Positions 43,008 to 51,148 of a stretch of DNA of 64,000 bases are shown one piece after another. Origin of the DNA: UBA2199 sp964628035. Its GTDB lineage: Bacteria > Acidobacteriota > Aminicenantia > UBA2199. Numbering within the stretch: the first letter of the stretch is position 1; the number at the start of each line of letters is the position of its first letter. The DNA is taken from assembly GCA_964628035.1 (NCBI GenBank), contig CAZVPI010000002.1, positions 62,001 to 126,000 on the forward strand. Direction: 5' to 3'. The notes beneath the pieces are model-generated. The model did not search any database, had not been told where the DNA came from, and saw only the letters and a list, made by a program, of their open reading frames with translations. Made by a program: the position numbers and the translations under genes.

Positions 43008-43898
43008 ATGCTGCGCCTCGAGGGGATCCGCAAGTCGTTCGGCGCCATCCTGGCCCTCGACGGCGTCTCGCTGAGCGTGCCGCGCGGCGCCATCACCATC
43101 GTGGCCGGCGCCGACGGCGCCGGCAAGTCGACCCTGTTCAAGATCCTGGTCGGCCTGGTCAGGCCCGACGCCGGCGCCGTCCTGCTCGACGGCGAGGACA
43201 TCGGCGCCGACGCCTCCCGCGTGACCGACCTCTGCGGCTACATGCCCGAGCGCTTCTCCCTGTACACCGACCTGAGCGTCGAGGAGAACATGGACTTCTT
43301 CGCCGCCGTGCAGCGGGTGCCGGCGGCCAGGCGCGAGGACCTGAAGCGCCGCCTCTTGGAGCGGACGGGCATGGCCCCCTTCCGCCGCCGCCGCGCCGGC
43401 GACCTCTCCGGCGGCATGAAGCAGAAGCTGGCCCTCTCCTCGATCCTGCTCGCCTCGCCGCAGCTGATCCTGCTCGACGAGCCCACCACCGGCGTCGACC
43501 CGCTGTCGCGCATCGAGTTCTTCGCCATCATCGAGGAGCTGAAGCGCGAGGGGCGGACCATCGTCATGTCCACCCCCTACCTGGACGAGGCCGAGAAGGG
43601 CGACGAGATCGTCCTGCTGCGACGCGGCCGGGTGCTGCTGCAGGACTCGATCCGCCGCCTGCGCGCCGCCTTCCCCGCGCGCCTGTTCCGCATCCTGCCG
43701 CGCGGCAACGTCTTCGAGGCCATGAAGCAGGCGGCGGCCGACCCGCGGCTGGCCGGGCGCGCCCACCTGCGCGGCAAGTACATCCGCTACCTGCAGGACG
43801 GACCGGAGAACCTCGGCGCCGCGATCCCGCACCTGGAGATGGAGGAGGTGCCGCCGACGCTGGAAGACATGTACATCTATTACGAGAGGCGGTCGTGA
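43008..43898 (+). CDS. ABC transporter ATPase (YbhF N-terminal-half-like)
   Basis: 296 aa. Walker A is GADGAGKST near 34, with Asp in place of the usual Asn. The signature is LSGGMKQKL near 138, Walker B LILLDEPTTGVDP near 156 and the switch region MSTPYLDEAE near 188, where Pro replaces the common His. C-terminal residues include LEMEEVPPTLEDMYIYY, as in drug-export ATPases. In E. coli YbhF two such ATPases are fused; here they are separate genes overlapping by 4 nt. Confidence 0.87.
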   Translation: MLRLEGIRKSFGAILALDGVSLSVPRGAITIVAGADGAGKSTLFKILVGLVRPDAGAVLLDGEDIGADASRVTDLCGYMPERFSLYTDLSVEENMDFFAAVQRVPAARREDLKRRLLERTGMAPFRRRRAGDLSGGMKQKLALSSILLASPQLILLDEPTTGVDPLSRIEFFAIIEELKREGRTIVMSTPYLDEAEKGDEIVLLRRGRVLLQDSIRRLRAAFPARLFRILPRGNVFEAMKQAAADPRLAGRAHLRGKYIRYLQDGPENLGAAIPHLEMEEVPPTLEDMYIYYERRS

Positions 43899-44635
43899 AC
43901 GCTGCCGTTCCGGCCATCGCGGCGTGCGGACTGCGCAAGGACTTCGGCCGCTTCCGGGCCGTCAAGGACATCTCCTTCGAAGTGGGGCGCGGCGAGATCG
44001 TCGGCTTCCTGGGGCCCAACGGCGCCGGCAAGACCACCACCATCAAGATGATCACCGGGCTGCTGCCCGCCAGCGCCGGCACGGTCCTCGTCGACGGCCT
44101 GGACATGGCCCGCCAGCCCACCGCGGCCAAGCGCAAGCTGGGCTACATGTCCCAGAAGTTTTCCCTCTACCCCCTGCTCACCGCCCTGGAGAACCTGGAG
44201 TTCTTCGGCGGCATCGCCGGGCTGGACGCCGCCGAGCTGCGGCGGCAGAAGGGCCTGCTGCTGGAGGCGGCAGAGTCGGCCGTGCTGCGGCAAAAAGTGC
44301 AGGACATCCCCCCCGGCATCCGCCAGAAAGTGGCCCTGTTCATCTGCCTGATGCCCGGGCCCGAGATCATCCTGCTCGACGAGCCGACCTCGGGGGTCGA
44401 TCCCGAGTCGCGGCGCGGCTTCTGGGACGAGATCTACGGCTTGAAAAAGAGGGGCAAGACGCTGCTGGTCTCGACCCACAACCTGGACGAGGTCGAGTAC
44501 TGCGACCGCCTGCTCCTGCTCCATGCCGGCGAGCTCATCGCCGCCGGCGAACCCGAGGCGCTGCTGCGCGCGAGCGGGCGGGCCGACATCGAGGAGCTCT
44601 TCGAGAGGGCCATCCGCGAGCATGGACAGGATTAA
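43895..44635 (+). CDS. ABC transporter ATPase (YbhF C-terminal-half-like)
   Basis: 246 aa from a GTG at 43895 that overlaps the previous stop. Walker A GPNGAGKTT is near 39, Walker B IILLDEPTSGVDP near 161 and the switch His in LLVSTHNLDEVEYCD near 193. The ABC signature is degenerate: IPPGIRQKVALF in place of LSGGQ, comparable to the divergent signature of the second YbhF ATPase. With the first ATPase it should form an asymmetric pair with one strong and one weak site. Confidence 0.87.
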   Translation: MNAAVPAIAACGLRKDFGRFRAVKDISFEVGRGEIVGFLGPNGAGKTTTIKMITGLLPASAGTVLVDGLDMARQPTAAKRKLGYMSQKFSLYPLLTALENLEFFGGIAGLDAAELRRQKGLLLEAAESAVLRQKVQDIPPGIRQKVALFICLMPGPEIILLDEPTSGVDPESRRGFWDEIYGLKKRGKTLLVSTHNLDEVEYCDRLLLLHAGELIAAGEPEALLRASGRADIEELFERAIREHGQD

Positions 44636-45743
44636 CGCCATCATCGTCAAGGAGTTCCGCCACATCCTGCGCGACCCGCGCAGTCTGACCCTGGTCTTCA
44701 TCATCCCGCTGGTGATGATCTTCATCCTCGGCTACTCGGTCTCCTACGACCTGGACCGGGTCGAGGCGGCCCTGGTCGACCACTCCCAGGGGCCGCTGGC
44801 GCGGCGGCTGGCGCAGGCCTTCGCCGCCAGCCCCGCCTTCGCCGTGCGCACGCGCGGGGCCGGGGGCGGGTCCCTCTCGCTGGCGGAGGCCGAAAGGCGG
44901 CTGCGCAGCGGGGATGCGCGGCTGGTCATCGTTTTGCCGGCCGACCTCGACCGCCTGGCGGCCGCCGGCCGCCCGGCCGAGCTGGGGCTGATCATCGACG
45001 GCAGCGACGTCAATGCGGCCAACCTGGTCTACCAGTACAGCGAGCGCGTTTTGCTCGAGTTCAACGCCGCCCGCATGGCCGGCGCCGGGCTGCCGGCCGT
45101 CGGCACCAAGGTCTTCTTCAACCCCGAGGCGCGCAGCCAGTTCTTCTTCATCCCCGGCCTGGTCGCCGTCATCCTGCTGATGATTTCGGCCATGCTCACG
45201 TCGCTCAGCATCGCCCGCGAGCGCGAGACGGGCTCGCTGGCGCTGCTGTTCATCTCGCCCCTGCGCTCGGGGGAGATCATCCTGGGCAAGACCGTCCCCT
45301 ATGTCATCGTTTCCCTGCTGGACGGGGCCTTCATCCTGCTCTTTTCCCGCTTCTGGTTCGGCATCCCGCTGCGCGGCAGCCTGCTGGTTCTGCTGTTCTT
45401 CGCCCTGCTCTACGTCATCGCCGGCCTGGCGCTGGGCATCCTGGTGTCGACGGCCGTGCCCAGCCAGCGCACGGCCATGCTGGCCACGCTGCTGATCACC
45501 ATGCTGCCCTCGTTCCTCCTCTCGGGGTTCATCTTTCCCCTCGATTCCCTGAGCCCGGTGCTGCGCGCCCTGTCCCATGTCATCCCGGCCACCTATTTCC
45601 TGCGCATCATCCGCGGCGTGGTCCTCAAGGGGGCCGGGCTGCGGCATTTCCTGTTCGAGGGCGGCATGCTGATCGCCCTGAGCGTCGCGCTGCTGGCGGC
45701 GGCCACCGGCAAGTTCGCCCGCCAGCGCAAGGCGGTGCCATGA
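44622..45743 (+). CDS. ABC-2 type efflux permease (YbhS/YhhJ-like)
   Basis: 373 aa from the ATG at 44622, overlapping the ATPase gene by 14 nt. The first helix (SLTLVFIIPLVMIFILGY) is followed by a periplasmic domain of about 130 residues (VEAALVDHSQGPLARRL, LGLIIDGSDVNAANL) and then five C-terminal helices beginning FFFIPGLVAVILLMISAMLTS. RERETGSLALLFISPLRSGE is the coupling segment of the ABC2_membrane_3 family. One half of the membrane channel for lipophilic or cationic drugs. Confidence 0.87.
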   Translation: MDRINAIIVKEFRHILRDPRSLTLVFIIPLVMIFILGYSVSYDLDRVEAALVDHSQGPLARRLAQAFAASPAFAVRTRGAGGGSLSLAEAERRLRSGDARLVIVLPADLDRLAAAGRPAELGLIIDGSDVNAANLVYQYSERVLLEFNAARMAGAGLPAVGTKVFFNPEARSQFFFIPGLVAVILLMISAMLTSLSIARERETGSLALLFISPLRSGEIILGKTVPYVIVSLLDGAFILLFSRFWFGIPLRGSLLVLLFFALLYVIAGLALGILVSTAVPSQRTAMLATLLITMLPSFLLSGFIFPLDSLSPVLRALSHVIPATYFLRIIRGVVLKGAGLRHFLFEGGMLIALSVALLAAATGKFARQRKAVP

Positions 45744-46843
45744 GGCTCGCGCACCTGGTCAAGAAGGAGCTGATCGAGGTCCTGCGCCAGAAGGAACTGC
45801 TGTTCCTGATGCTGGTCTCGCCGCTCATCCAGATCGTGGTCCTGGGCTACGTCATCTCCTCCGACGTGCGCCACGTGCCGGTGGGCATCGTCAACCTCTC
45901 CCGGGGCCGGGAGGCGCCGCGCCTCATCGAGCGCGTGCGCCGCTCGCCGCTGTTCTCCGTGCGCTTCGAGAACCGCGGCGGCGGCGAAACGGTCGAGCGC
46001 CTGAGGAAAGGCGAGGTGAAGGCCGTCCTGGTCTTCCGCGACGGGCGGCCGCGCCGGCCGGAGGCGCCGCCTTATCCCGAGGTGCAGGTGCTGCTGGACG
46101 GCGTCGACTCCAACACCTCGATGATCGCCGCCGGATATTTCAACGGCGTCATCCGCAACTACATCCTGGGCGCGATGGAGAAAAGGGGCAGGCGGCTGCC
46201 GCTGTCGGCCCGGCCGGTGTTCCGCTTCAACCCCCAGCTGCGCGGCATCAACACCATGGGGCCGGGCATCGTCGCCTTCCTGCTGACCATCATCACCCTG
46301 TTCATGACCGCATCCTCGCTGGTGCGCGAGAAGGAGCAGCAGACCCTGGACACCCTGCTGATGTCGCCGCTGCGGCCGCTGCAGATCTACCTGGGCAAGG
46401 CGCTGCCGGCGGTGCTGGTCGGCCTGGTCGACATGGTCCTGGGCATCGTGGTCGTCGTGCTCTGGTTCGGCATCCCTTTCCGCGGCAGCCTGTTCTACCT
46501 GTTCCTGGCCGCCTTGGTCTACCTGGCCGCCATCCTCTCCTACGCCCTGCTGATTTCGGTGCTTTCGGCGACGACCCAGCAGGCCATGTTCTTCGCCTGG
46601 TTCTCGCTGATGCTGTTTCTCCTGATGTCGGGGTTCTTCACGCCCGTGGAGAACATCCCCCAGCCGCTGCGCCTGCTGGCCGACGTCAACCCGCTCCGCT
46701 ACCTGATCCAGATCATCCGCGAGATCTTTCTCAAGGGCAACGGCATCGCGTATTTCTGGCGCGAGCTCCTGGCCCTGGCCGCCATCGCCGTCTCCCTGGT
46801 CTCCGTCTCGCTCCTGAACTTCAGGCGCTTCATCTCGCAGTAG
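45740..46843 (+). CDS. ABC-2 type efflux permease (YbhR-like)
   Basis: 367 aa, the second membrane subunit and last gene of the operon. It shares the layout of its neighbour: helix ELLFLMLVSPLIQIVVLGYVI, periplasmic domain with VQVLLDGVDSNTSMIAAGYF, then helices from MGPGIVAFLLTIITLFMTASSL. VREKEQQTLDTLLMSPLRPLQ is the conserved coupling motif. The start overlaps the previous stop by 4 nt. No clear terminator follows; the next gene is convergent. Confidence 0.87.
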   Translation: MRLAHLVKKELIEVLRQKELLFLMLVSPLIQIVVLGYVISSDVRHVPVGIVNLSRGREAPRLIERVRRSPLFSVRFENRGGGETVERLRKGEVKAVLVFRDGRPRRPEAPPYPEVQVLLDGVDSNTSMIAAGYFNGVIRNYILGAMEKRGRRLPLSARPVFRFNPQLRGINTMGPGIVAFLLTIITLFMTASSLVREKEQQTLDTLLMSPLRPLQIYLGKALPAVLVGLVDMVLGIVVVVLWFGIPFRGSLFYLFLAALVYLAAILSYALLISVLSATTQQAMFFAWFSLMLFLLMSGFFTPVENIPQPLRLLADVNPLRYLIQIIREIFLKGNGIAYFWRELLALAAIAVSLVSVSLLNFRRFISQ

Positions 46844-46968
46844 GGGAAAAGCCAGGGAAAGGAAGCCAACGAACCAGTCGTGGCCGTGATGGCGGCAGCG
46901 GGGGGAACAAGCCCCGGAACCATCTCCTTGTCCTCAGGTCTTTGTGTCTTGGCCGTGCCTGGGGGAGG

Positions 46969-47538
46969 TCAGCCCTCCCCCTCCTCGGCGGGCGGCTCCT
47001 CGGTGCCCGCGCCGGGGGCCGGCGGCGGTTGCAGCCCCGGCCGCCCCCGCACGCCCGCCCGTTCGGGGCGCGGGCGCGGGGCGAAACGGCGCTTCAGCGA
47101 CTCGATCTTGCCCGCCTGTTCGGCGGTCAGCACGTCGCGGACGTCCAGGAGGTAGTTGAGGTGGCCGACCTGCAGGTCGGTGCGCTTGTCGCCGATCTCG
47201 CGGGCCATCTTCTCCATGGCGCGGCGGTCGATGCGGTTGCCGCGCAGCATGGCGGCGAACTTGAGTTCCAGCACCTTGATGTCGGAACCGCGGCGGATGC
47301 ATGTCTCCTCGTAGGCCAGCATCAGGTCCTCGATCTTCTTCTGCTGCTCGGCCGAAAGGCCGATCTCCTCCTTCAGGCGCAGGACGAGGCGGGCCTCGAC
47401 CAGGTTGTCCTCGGCCATGTGCAGGCCGAAGCGCAGGCCGCTCAGCAGGTTGGGCGGCAGCCTGCGGCCGTCGCGGGCCGGAGCCAGCGCCGTCGCCAGC
47501 AGGAACAGGACCAGCAGGGCAAGAGTGCGTTTATTCAT
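46969..47538 (-). CDS. Periplasmic Spy/CpxP-like protein
   Basis: 189 aa. A signal peptide (MNKRTLALLVLFLLATALAPA) is followed by an all-helical domain with LKEEIGLSAEQQKKIEDLMLAY and VRDVLTAEQAGKIESLKRRF, the LTxxQ-type motifs of the Spy/CpxP group. These proteins are small periplasmic chaperones or stress sensors. The C-terminal 35 residues are Pro/Arg/Glu-rich and disordered. It is the last gene of the sigma/anti-sigma unit and overlaps the preceding gene by 8 nt. Confidence 0.72.
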   Translation of the reverse strand: MNKRTLALLVLFLLATALAPARDGRRLPPNLLSGLRFGLHMAEDNLVEARLVLRLKEEIGLSAEQQKKIEDLMLAYEETCIRRGSDIKVLELKFAAMLRGNRIDRRAMEKMAREIGDKRTDLQVGHLNYLLDVRDVLTAEQAGKIESLKRRFAPRPRPERAGVRGRPGLQPPPAPGAGTEEPPAEEGEG

Positions 47539-47986
47539 GGGAACCTCCTTTTTCCGGGCCGCCCCCGAAGAAGAACCAGTTGCGGCCCAGGCGGTAGATC
47601 ATGTCCAGGCGCTGCCCGGGATCCAGGACAGCGCTGATGTCGAGCAGGGCGGCGATGAAGTCGCGGTTGAGCTGGCCCTCCAGCTTGTTCAGCTCCTCGA
47701 CCTGGGCGGCGATCGCCTCGCGGTCGGCCTGGGGGGAGCCGAGGGCCTCGATAATCTCCACCCGCTTGTCGAGGATGTCCTCCTTGAACAGCAGGGAGTT
47801 GACCTTGAACTTGCGGAGGATCTCCCGCACGCGATCCTTTTGGCCGGGCTGAAGGGCGAGATCATTCCGCAGCTCGGGAGGCGGCGCCGGGCGCCGGCCC
47901 CGGCGCAGGAGGCCCGTTGCCAGGAAGGCCAGGTTCAGGGCCAGCGACACGGCCAGCAGCATCAGGAGCGCCCGGCTGTGCTTCAC
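47531..47986 (-). CDS. Membrane-anchored periplasmic sensor-like protein (CnrX/Metal_resist type)
   Basis: 151 aa from a GTG at 47986 that overlaps the anti-sigma stop. One N-terminal membrane helix (RALLMLLAVSLALNLAFLAT) precedes a helical hairpin domain (LALQPGQKDRVREILRKF, LGSPQADREAIAAQVEELNKLEGQL, AVLDPGQRLDMIYRL) typical of periplasmic heavy-metal sensors and Spy-like chaperones. No obvious cluster of metal-binding His or Cys is present, so metal sensing is doubtful. It is co-translated with the anti-sigma factor. Confidence 0.72.
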   Translation of the reverse strand: MKHSRALLMLLAVSLALNLAFLATGLLRRGRRPAPPPELRNDLALQPGQKDRVREILRKFKVNSLLFKEDILDKRVEIIEALGSPQADREAIAAQVEELNKLEGQLNRDFIAALLDISAVLDPGQRLDMIYRLGRNWFFFGGGPEKGGSHE

Positions 47987-48423
47987 GGCCGGTCCCCCGC
48001 AAAAAGCCGCAGCGTGTCGTCCTGCACCGCAAGCAGGGCCAGGGTCTGGGGCTCCTCGAGAACCGACAGGAACGAGGCCGGCTGCGGGCGCCCGCCCGCC
48101 GCGCCGCCGAACGCCTCGCGCTGCAGGAGCAGGCCGCCGGCGAAGGCGGCGGCGAAAGCCGCGGCCATGGCAACGGCCTGTGCCAGGCGCGGAAGGCGGA
48201 CGGGCTCCCGGCGCAGTCCGGACATGACCCGGGCGGCGAAGGAGGGGTCGGACGCCGGTTGCGGCAGGAGCCGCAGCCGCCGCTCCAGGTCTAGCAGCGA
48301 TTCCCATTCGCGGCGGCAGCCGGCGCAGCCGCGCAGGTGCTCCTCGACCTGCAGCCGCAATTCCGGCGAAGCCTCCCCGTCCTGGCAGGCGCTGAGACGG
48401 CGTAGGATCTGTCGGCACTTCAT
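47983..48423 (-). CDS. Anti-sigma factor with zinc-binding ZAS domain
   Basis: 146 aa. ACQDGEASPELRLQVEEHLRGCAGCRREWESL at 12-43 is an anti-sigma zinc finger (HxxxCxxC). A single membrane helix follows at about 82-100 (LAQAVAMAAAFAAAFAGGLLL), with a short periplasmic tail. The protein should hold the adjacent ECF sigma factor at the membrane and release it on an envelope signal. Its start overlaps the sigma stop by 4 nt. Confidence 0.85.
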   Translation of the reverse strand: MKCRQILRRLSACQDGEASPELRLQVEEHLRGCAGCRREWESLLDLERRLRLLPQPASDPSFAARVMSGLRREPVRLPRLAQAVAMAAAFAAAFAGGLLLQREAFGGAAGGRPQPASFLSVLEEPQTLALLAVQDDTLRLFAGDRP

Positions 48424-49019
48424 GTTTCCCTCGCTTCTGCAACAGCCTTCGCGCCGCTTTCTTGCAGGCGGACGAGCCGGCGCAGCCGGGACTTGGCCCG
48501 GGAGATGAGCGTTTCGATCTTGGGCTCCGACCAGCCGGTCACCTCGGCGATCTGGCGGTAGGAGAATTCCAGGTAGACCTTCAGCACCAGGGCCAGCCGC
48601 TGCTCCTCGGGCAGCCGGCGCAGTCCGGAGGTCAGCTGCGCCTCGCGCTCGTCGCGCTCGAGCGGCGACAGGGACGGCGGCGGCTGGTGAAAGGGGGGGG
48701 CTTCCAGGGAGCGGCCCAGCAGGCGCGAGAAGAAGACGGTGCGCCTGCGGCGCTTGAGCCAGTTCAAGGTCGTGTTGCGGGCGACCTTGAAGAGGAAGGC
48801 GGGAAAATTGTTTTCCTGGCGATAATAGGCGAGGTTCTCGTAGATCTTGAGGAACGCTTCCTGGGCGATGCTGCGCGCCTCGTCGTTGTCCTCGGTCATG
48901 CGGGCGACGAAGCGGATGATGCGCTGCGAATAGCGGCGGACCAGGATCTCGTAGTCCTGGCGGCGGCCGGCCAGCACGGAGGCGACCAGCTCGTCGTCGG
49001 TCAGGGGCGAGTCGCTCAT
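48420..49019 (-). CDS. ECF-type RNA polymerase sigma factor (RpoE-like)
   Basis: 199 aa. Region 2 is YEILVRRYSQRIIRFVARM, EARSIAQEAFLKIYENLAYYR and FPAFLFKVARNTTLNWLKRRRR (about 24-97). Region 4 is GLRRLPEEQRLALVLKVYLEFSYRQIAEVTGWSEPKIETLISRAKSRLRRL (about 131-182). The short Pro-rich linker is usual. No clear ECF-type autoregulatory promoter was found in the 40 bp before it, so basal expression may come from the rpoZ-heptosyltransferase-gmhB transcript. Confidence 0.88.
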   Translation of the reverse strand: MSDSPLTDDELVASVLAGRRQDYEILVRRYSQRIIRFVARMTEDNDEARSIAQEAFLKIYENLAYYRQENNFPAFLFKVARNTTLNWLKRRRRTVFFSRLLGRSLEAPPFHQPPPSLSPLERDEREAQLTSGLRRLPEEQRLALVLKVYLEFSYRQIAEVTGWSEPKIETLISRAKSRLRRLVRLQESGAKAVAEARET

Positions 49020-49059
49020 GGATGGAAGAACCGCCGGCGGGGGCTTTTCTTGCGCTGTT

Positions 49060-49641
49060 TCACGCGGGCCCGCCCCGCAGCCCGGCGGCGATGATCTCGG
49101 CGGCGGCGGCCAGGTCGGCGGCGACGTGGTCAGGGCGCGGCCCCGCGGCGACGAGCACGGACTCGCTTTCGGCTCCCTTGCCGGTGCGGACCAGCACGGT
49201 GCGGCAGCCGGCGCGGAGGCCGGCCTCGATGTCAGCGAGGCTGTCGCCGACCATGTAGCTGGCGGCCAGGTCCAGGCCGAGCTCCGCGGCGGCCAGGCGC
49301 AGCATGCCCGGTTCCGGCTTGCGCAGGGGGCTCCGGCAACGGAAGGCGGGCACGGCGCCGTCCGCCAGGAACGGGCAGTGGTAGAACGCGGCGATCTCGG
49401 CGCCCTGGGCGCGGAAATGCTCCTGCAGCTGCCGGTGCAGGGCGATCACCTGCTCCTGGCGGCAGATGCCGCGGGCCACCGCCGATTGGTTGCTGACCAC
49501 GACCACCGTGAATCCGGCGCGGTTCAGGCGGCGCACGGCGGCCGCGGCGAACGGATAGAATCCGACCTGGGACAACTCGCAGATGTATCCGCGGTCCTCG
49601 ATCAGCGTCCCGTCGCGGTCGAGGAAGACGGCCGGCTTCAT
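49060..49641 (-). CDS. gmhB: D-glycero-D-manno-heptose-1,7-bisphosphate 7-phosphatase
   Basis: 193 aa HAD phosphatase. Motif I AVFLDRDGTLIEDRGYI (Asp8, Asp10) begins at residue 4. VVVVSNQSAVARGICRQEQV near 46 carries motif II. YHCPFLADGAVPAFRCRSPLRKPEPGML near 87 has the three-cysteine/His zinc loop typical of GmhB, followed by motif III Lys. MVGDSLADIEAG near 130 is motif IV. It removes the 7-phosphate in ADP-heptose synthesis for LPS core. It overlaps the heptosyltransferase gene by 4 nt, consistent with a shared pathway. Confidence 0.88.
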   Translation of the reverse strand: MKPAVFLDRDGTLIEDRGYICELSQVGFYPFAAAAVRRLNRAGFTVVVVSNQSAVARGICRQEQVIALHRQLQEHFRAQGAEIAAFYHCPFLADGAVPAFRCRSPLRKPEPGMLRLAAAELGLDLAASYMVGDSLADIEAGLRAGCRTVLVRTGKGAESESVLVAAGPRPDHVAADLAAAAEIIAAGLRGGPA

Positions 49642-50654
49642 GGCGCCGCTTCCCAGAGCTCCGCGGCGGCGGCCAGCACGTCGCCGACCTCGACGGCCCT
49701 CATGCAGCGGTGGTCGCCCGGGCATTCGCGCCTGCGGCAGGGGGCGCAGTCGGCGCCGCGGTGCAGCAGGCGGAAGCGCTCCGCCAGCGGGGCCGTGCGC
49801 TCGGGCTCGGTCGGGCCGAAGATGGCGACCAGCGGCACGGAGAGGGCGGCGGCGACATGCATCAGCCCCGAGTCGTTGCCGACGAACAGCCGGCAGCGCG
49901 ACAGCACGGCGATGGCTTCGCGCAGGCGCAGGCGGCCGGCCAGGTTCAAGACCGGGCCGCCGAGCCCGGCGCCGACGGCGCCGACGCGCCCGCGCTCGGC
50001 CGGGCTTCCCAGCAGCAGCACCGAGGTCTGCGGCCGCGCCTGCAGCCAGAGGCGGATGAACTCGCGGAAGCGCCCGGGAAGCCAGGCCTTGGCGCCGCCG
50101 AAGGCGGCCGCCGGCGCCACCGCCAGCAGCGAGTCCAGGCGGGAGATTCCCTGGCCGCGCAGCCAGCGGCCGGCCTGCTCGCGTTCGCCGGCGCCGACCG
50201 CCAGGGTCGCCGGGGGCGGGCTGGCGATCGGCCGGCCCGCTAGGTGCTCGACGATGCGCAGGTAGTAGCGCTGGTGATGCTCGGGTGCGGTGGGCAAGGG
50301 CACCCGCTGGCGGAGGAGGATCGTCCGGCCGTCGCGGGGATAGCCGGCCAGGGAACGGATGCCGGCGGCGCGAAAGAAAAGGGCCGAGGAGAAGGAGTTG
50401 GTGAACAGCACGCCGCGGCTGAAGCCGCCGCGGCGCAGCCGGCGCGCGGCGCGAGCGAACGAGCCGGGGGTCCAGCGCTCGGGAAGGGGCAGGATTTCGT
50501 CGATCTCTGGGATGTGGGCGAACAGGTCGGCCAGGGAGCCCCTGGCCGCCACCGCCAGCCTCTCGCCGGGAAAGGCCTGCTTGAAAGCGCGCAGGGCGGG
50601 AAGGCACATGACGCCGTCCCCGATCCAGTTCGGCGAGCGGATGACGGCGCTCAT
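49638..50654 (-). CDS. waaF: ADP-heptose:LPS heptosyltransferase (GT9)
   Basis: 338 aa from the ATG at 50654; homology starts at once with SAVIRSPNWIGDGVMCLPALRAFKQAFP, the heptosyltransferase II opening. LLAVAPAAAFGGAKAWLPGRFREF near 185 and FVGNDSGLMHVAAALSVPLVAIFGPTEPERTAP near 265 are the ADP-heptose-binding GT-B motifs. RRRECPGDHRCMRAVEVGDV near the end is typical of WaaF. It adds a heptose to the LPS inner core on the cytoplasmic face. It lies 13 bp after rpoZ. Confidence 0.85.
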   Translation of the reverse strand: MSAVIRSPNWIGDGVMCLPALRAFKQAFPGERLAVAARGSLADLFAHIPEIDEILPLPERWTPGSFARAARRLRRGGFSRGVLFTNSFSSALFFRAAGIRSLAGYPRDGRTILLRQRVPLPTAPEHHQRYYLRIVEHLAGRPIASPPPATLAVGAGEREQAGRWLRGQGISRLDSLLAVAPAAAFGGAKAWLPGRFREFIRLWLQARPQTSVLLLGSPAERGRVGAVGAGLGGPVLNLAGRLRLREAIAVLSRCRLFVGNDSGLMHVAAALSVPLVAIFGPTEPERTAPLAERFRLLHRGADCAPCRRRECPGDHRCMRAVEVGDVLAAAAELWEAAP

Positions 50655-50667
50655 TCGCGAAGCGCGG

Positions 50668-50988
50668 TCAGGCCTCGCTGTCTTCCACGTCTTCTTCCTC
50701 CTCCGGCTCCTCGTCGCCGAGGTCGGGCTGGCCTTCGCCTTCGCCCTCCTGGGCGGGGGCCTCGCCGCCAAGGGCGTCGGCCTCGAGCTGCTGGGCGAAG
50801 AGGTTCTCCTCCTCGTTGAGGATGTCGAAGTTGATCTTTCCCTCCCTGAACTCCTCCATGGCCACGGTCAGCGGGTTATCGCTCTTGACCTCCACCTTCC
50901 TGCGCGCGCCGTTGATGAGCTGCTTCGCCCGGCGGGCGACCAGGATGGCCAGTCTGAACTTGCTGTCTATTCCGTTTATTGTCTGCAC
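50668..50988 (-). CDS. rpoZ: RNA polymerase omega subunit
   Basis: 106 aa from a GTG at 50988 with GGAGGA upstream. IDSKFRLAILVARRAKQLINGARRKVEVKSDNPLTVAMEEFREGKI covers residues 7-52 and is the conserved omega core, which helps assemble beta prime. The C-terminal half is a long, strongly acidic tail (EEPEEEEDVEDSEA), longer than in most omega proteins. It is the first gene of a unit that continues into waaF and gmhB. Confidence 0.9.
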   Translation of the reverse strand: MQTINGIDSKFRLAILVARRAKQLINGARRKVEVKSDNPLTVAMEEFREGKINFDILNEEENLFAQQLEADALGGEAPAQEGEGEGQPDLGDEEPEEEEDVEDSEA

Positions 50989-51008
50989 GGATTCCTCCCG
51001 AAGAGCCC

Positions 51009-51036
51009 ATTATAGCAGAATCCCGGTGCTCGTCAA
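51009..51036 (-). promoter_or_regulatory. Promoter of rpoZ-waaF-gmhB
   Basis: On the minus strand TTGACG (51036-51031), 16-bp spacer and a perfect TATAAT (51014-51009). The transcript should begin near 51002, giving a 14-nt leader that holds GGAGGA for the GTG start. Confidence 0.72.
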
Positions 51037-51070
51037 GGATGCTGCGGCCGGTTGCGCGGCCGGAATGGAA

Positions 51071-51099
51071 TTGACAGGGGGCTGGATCGGTGCTATAAG
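51071..51099 (+). promoter_or_regulatory. Promoter of the membrane sulfatase-like gene
   Basis: TTGACA (51071-51076), 17-bp spacer, TATAAG (51094-51099); start expected near 51106, about 43 nt before the ATG at 51149. It is back to back with the rpoZ promoter. Confidence 0.7.
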
Positions 51100-51148
51100 C
51101 CCCCAGGAGGGTGAATCCTTTCTCCTCTTCTTTTCGGGCTGGAGAACC

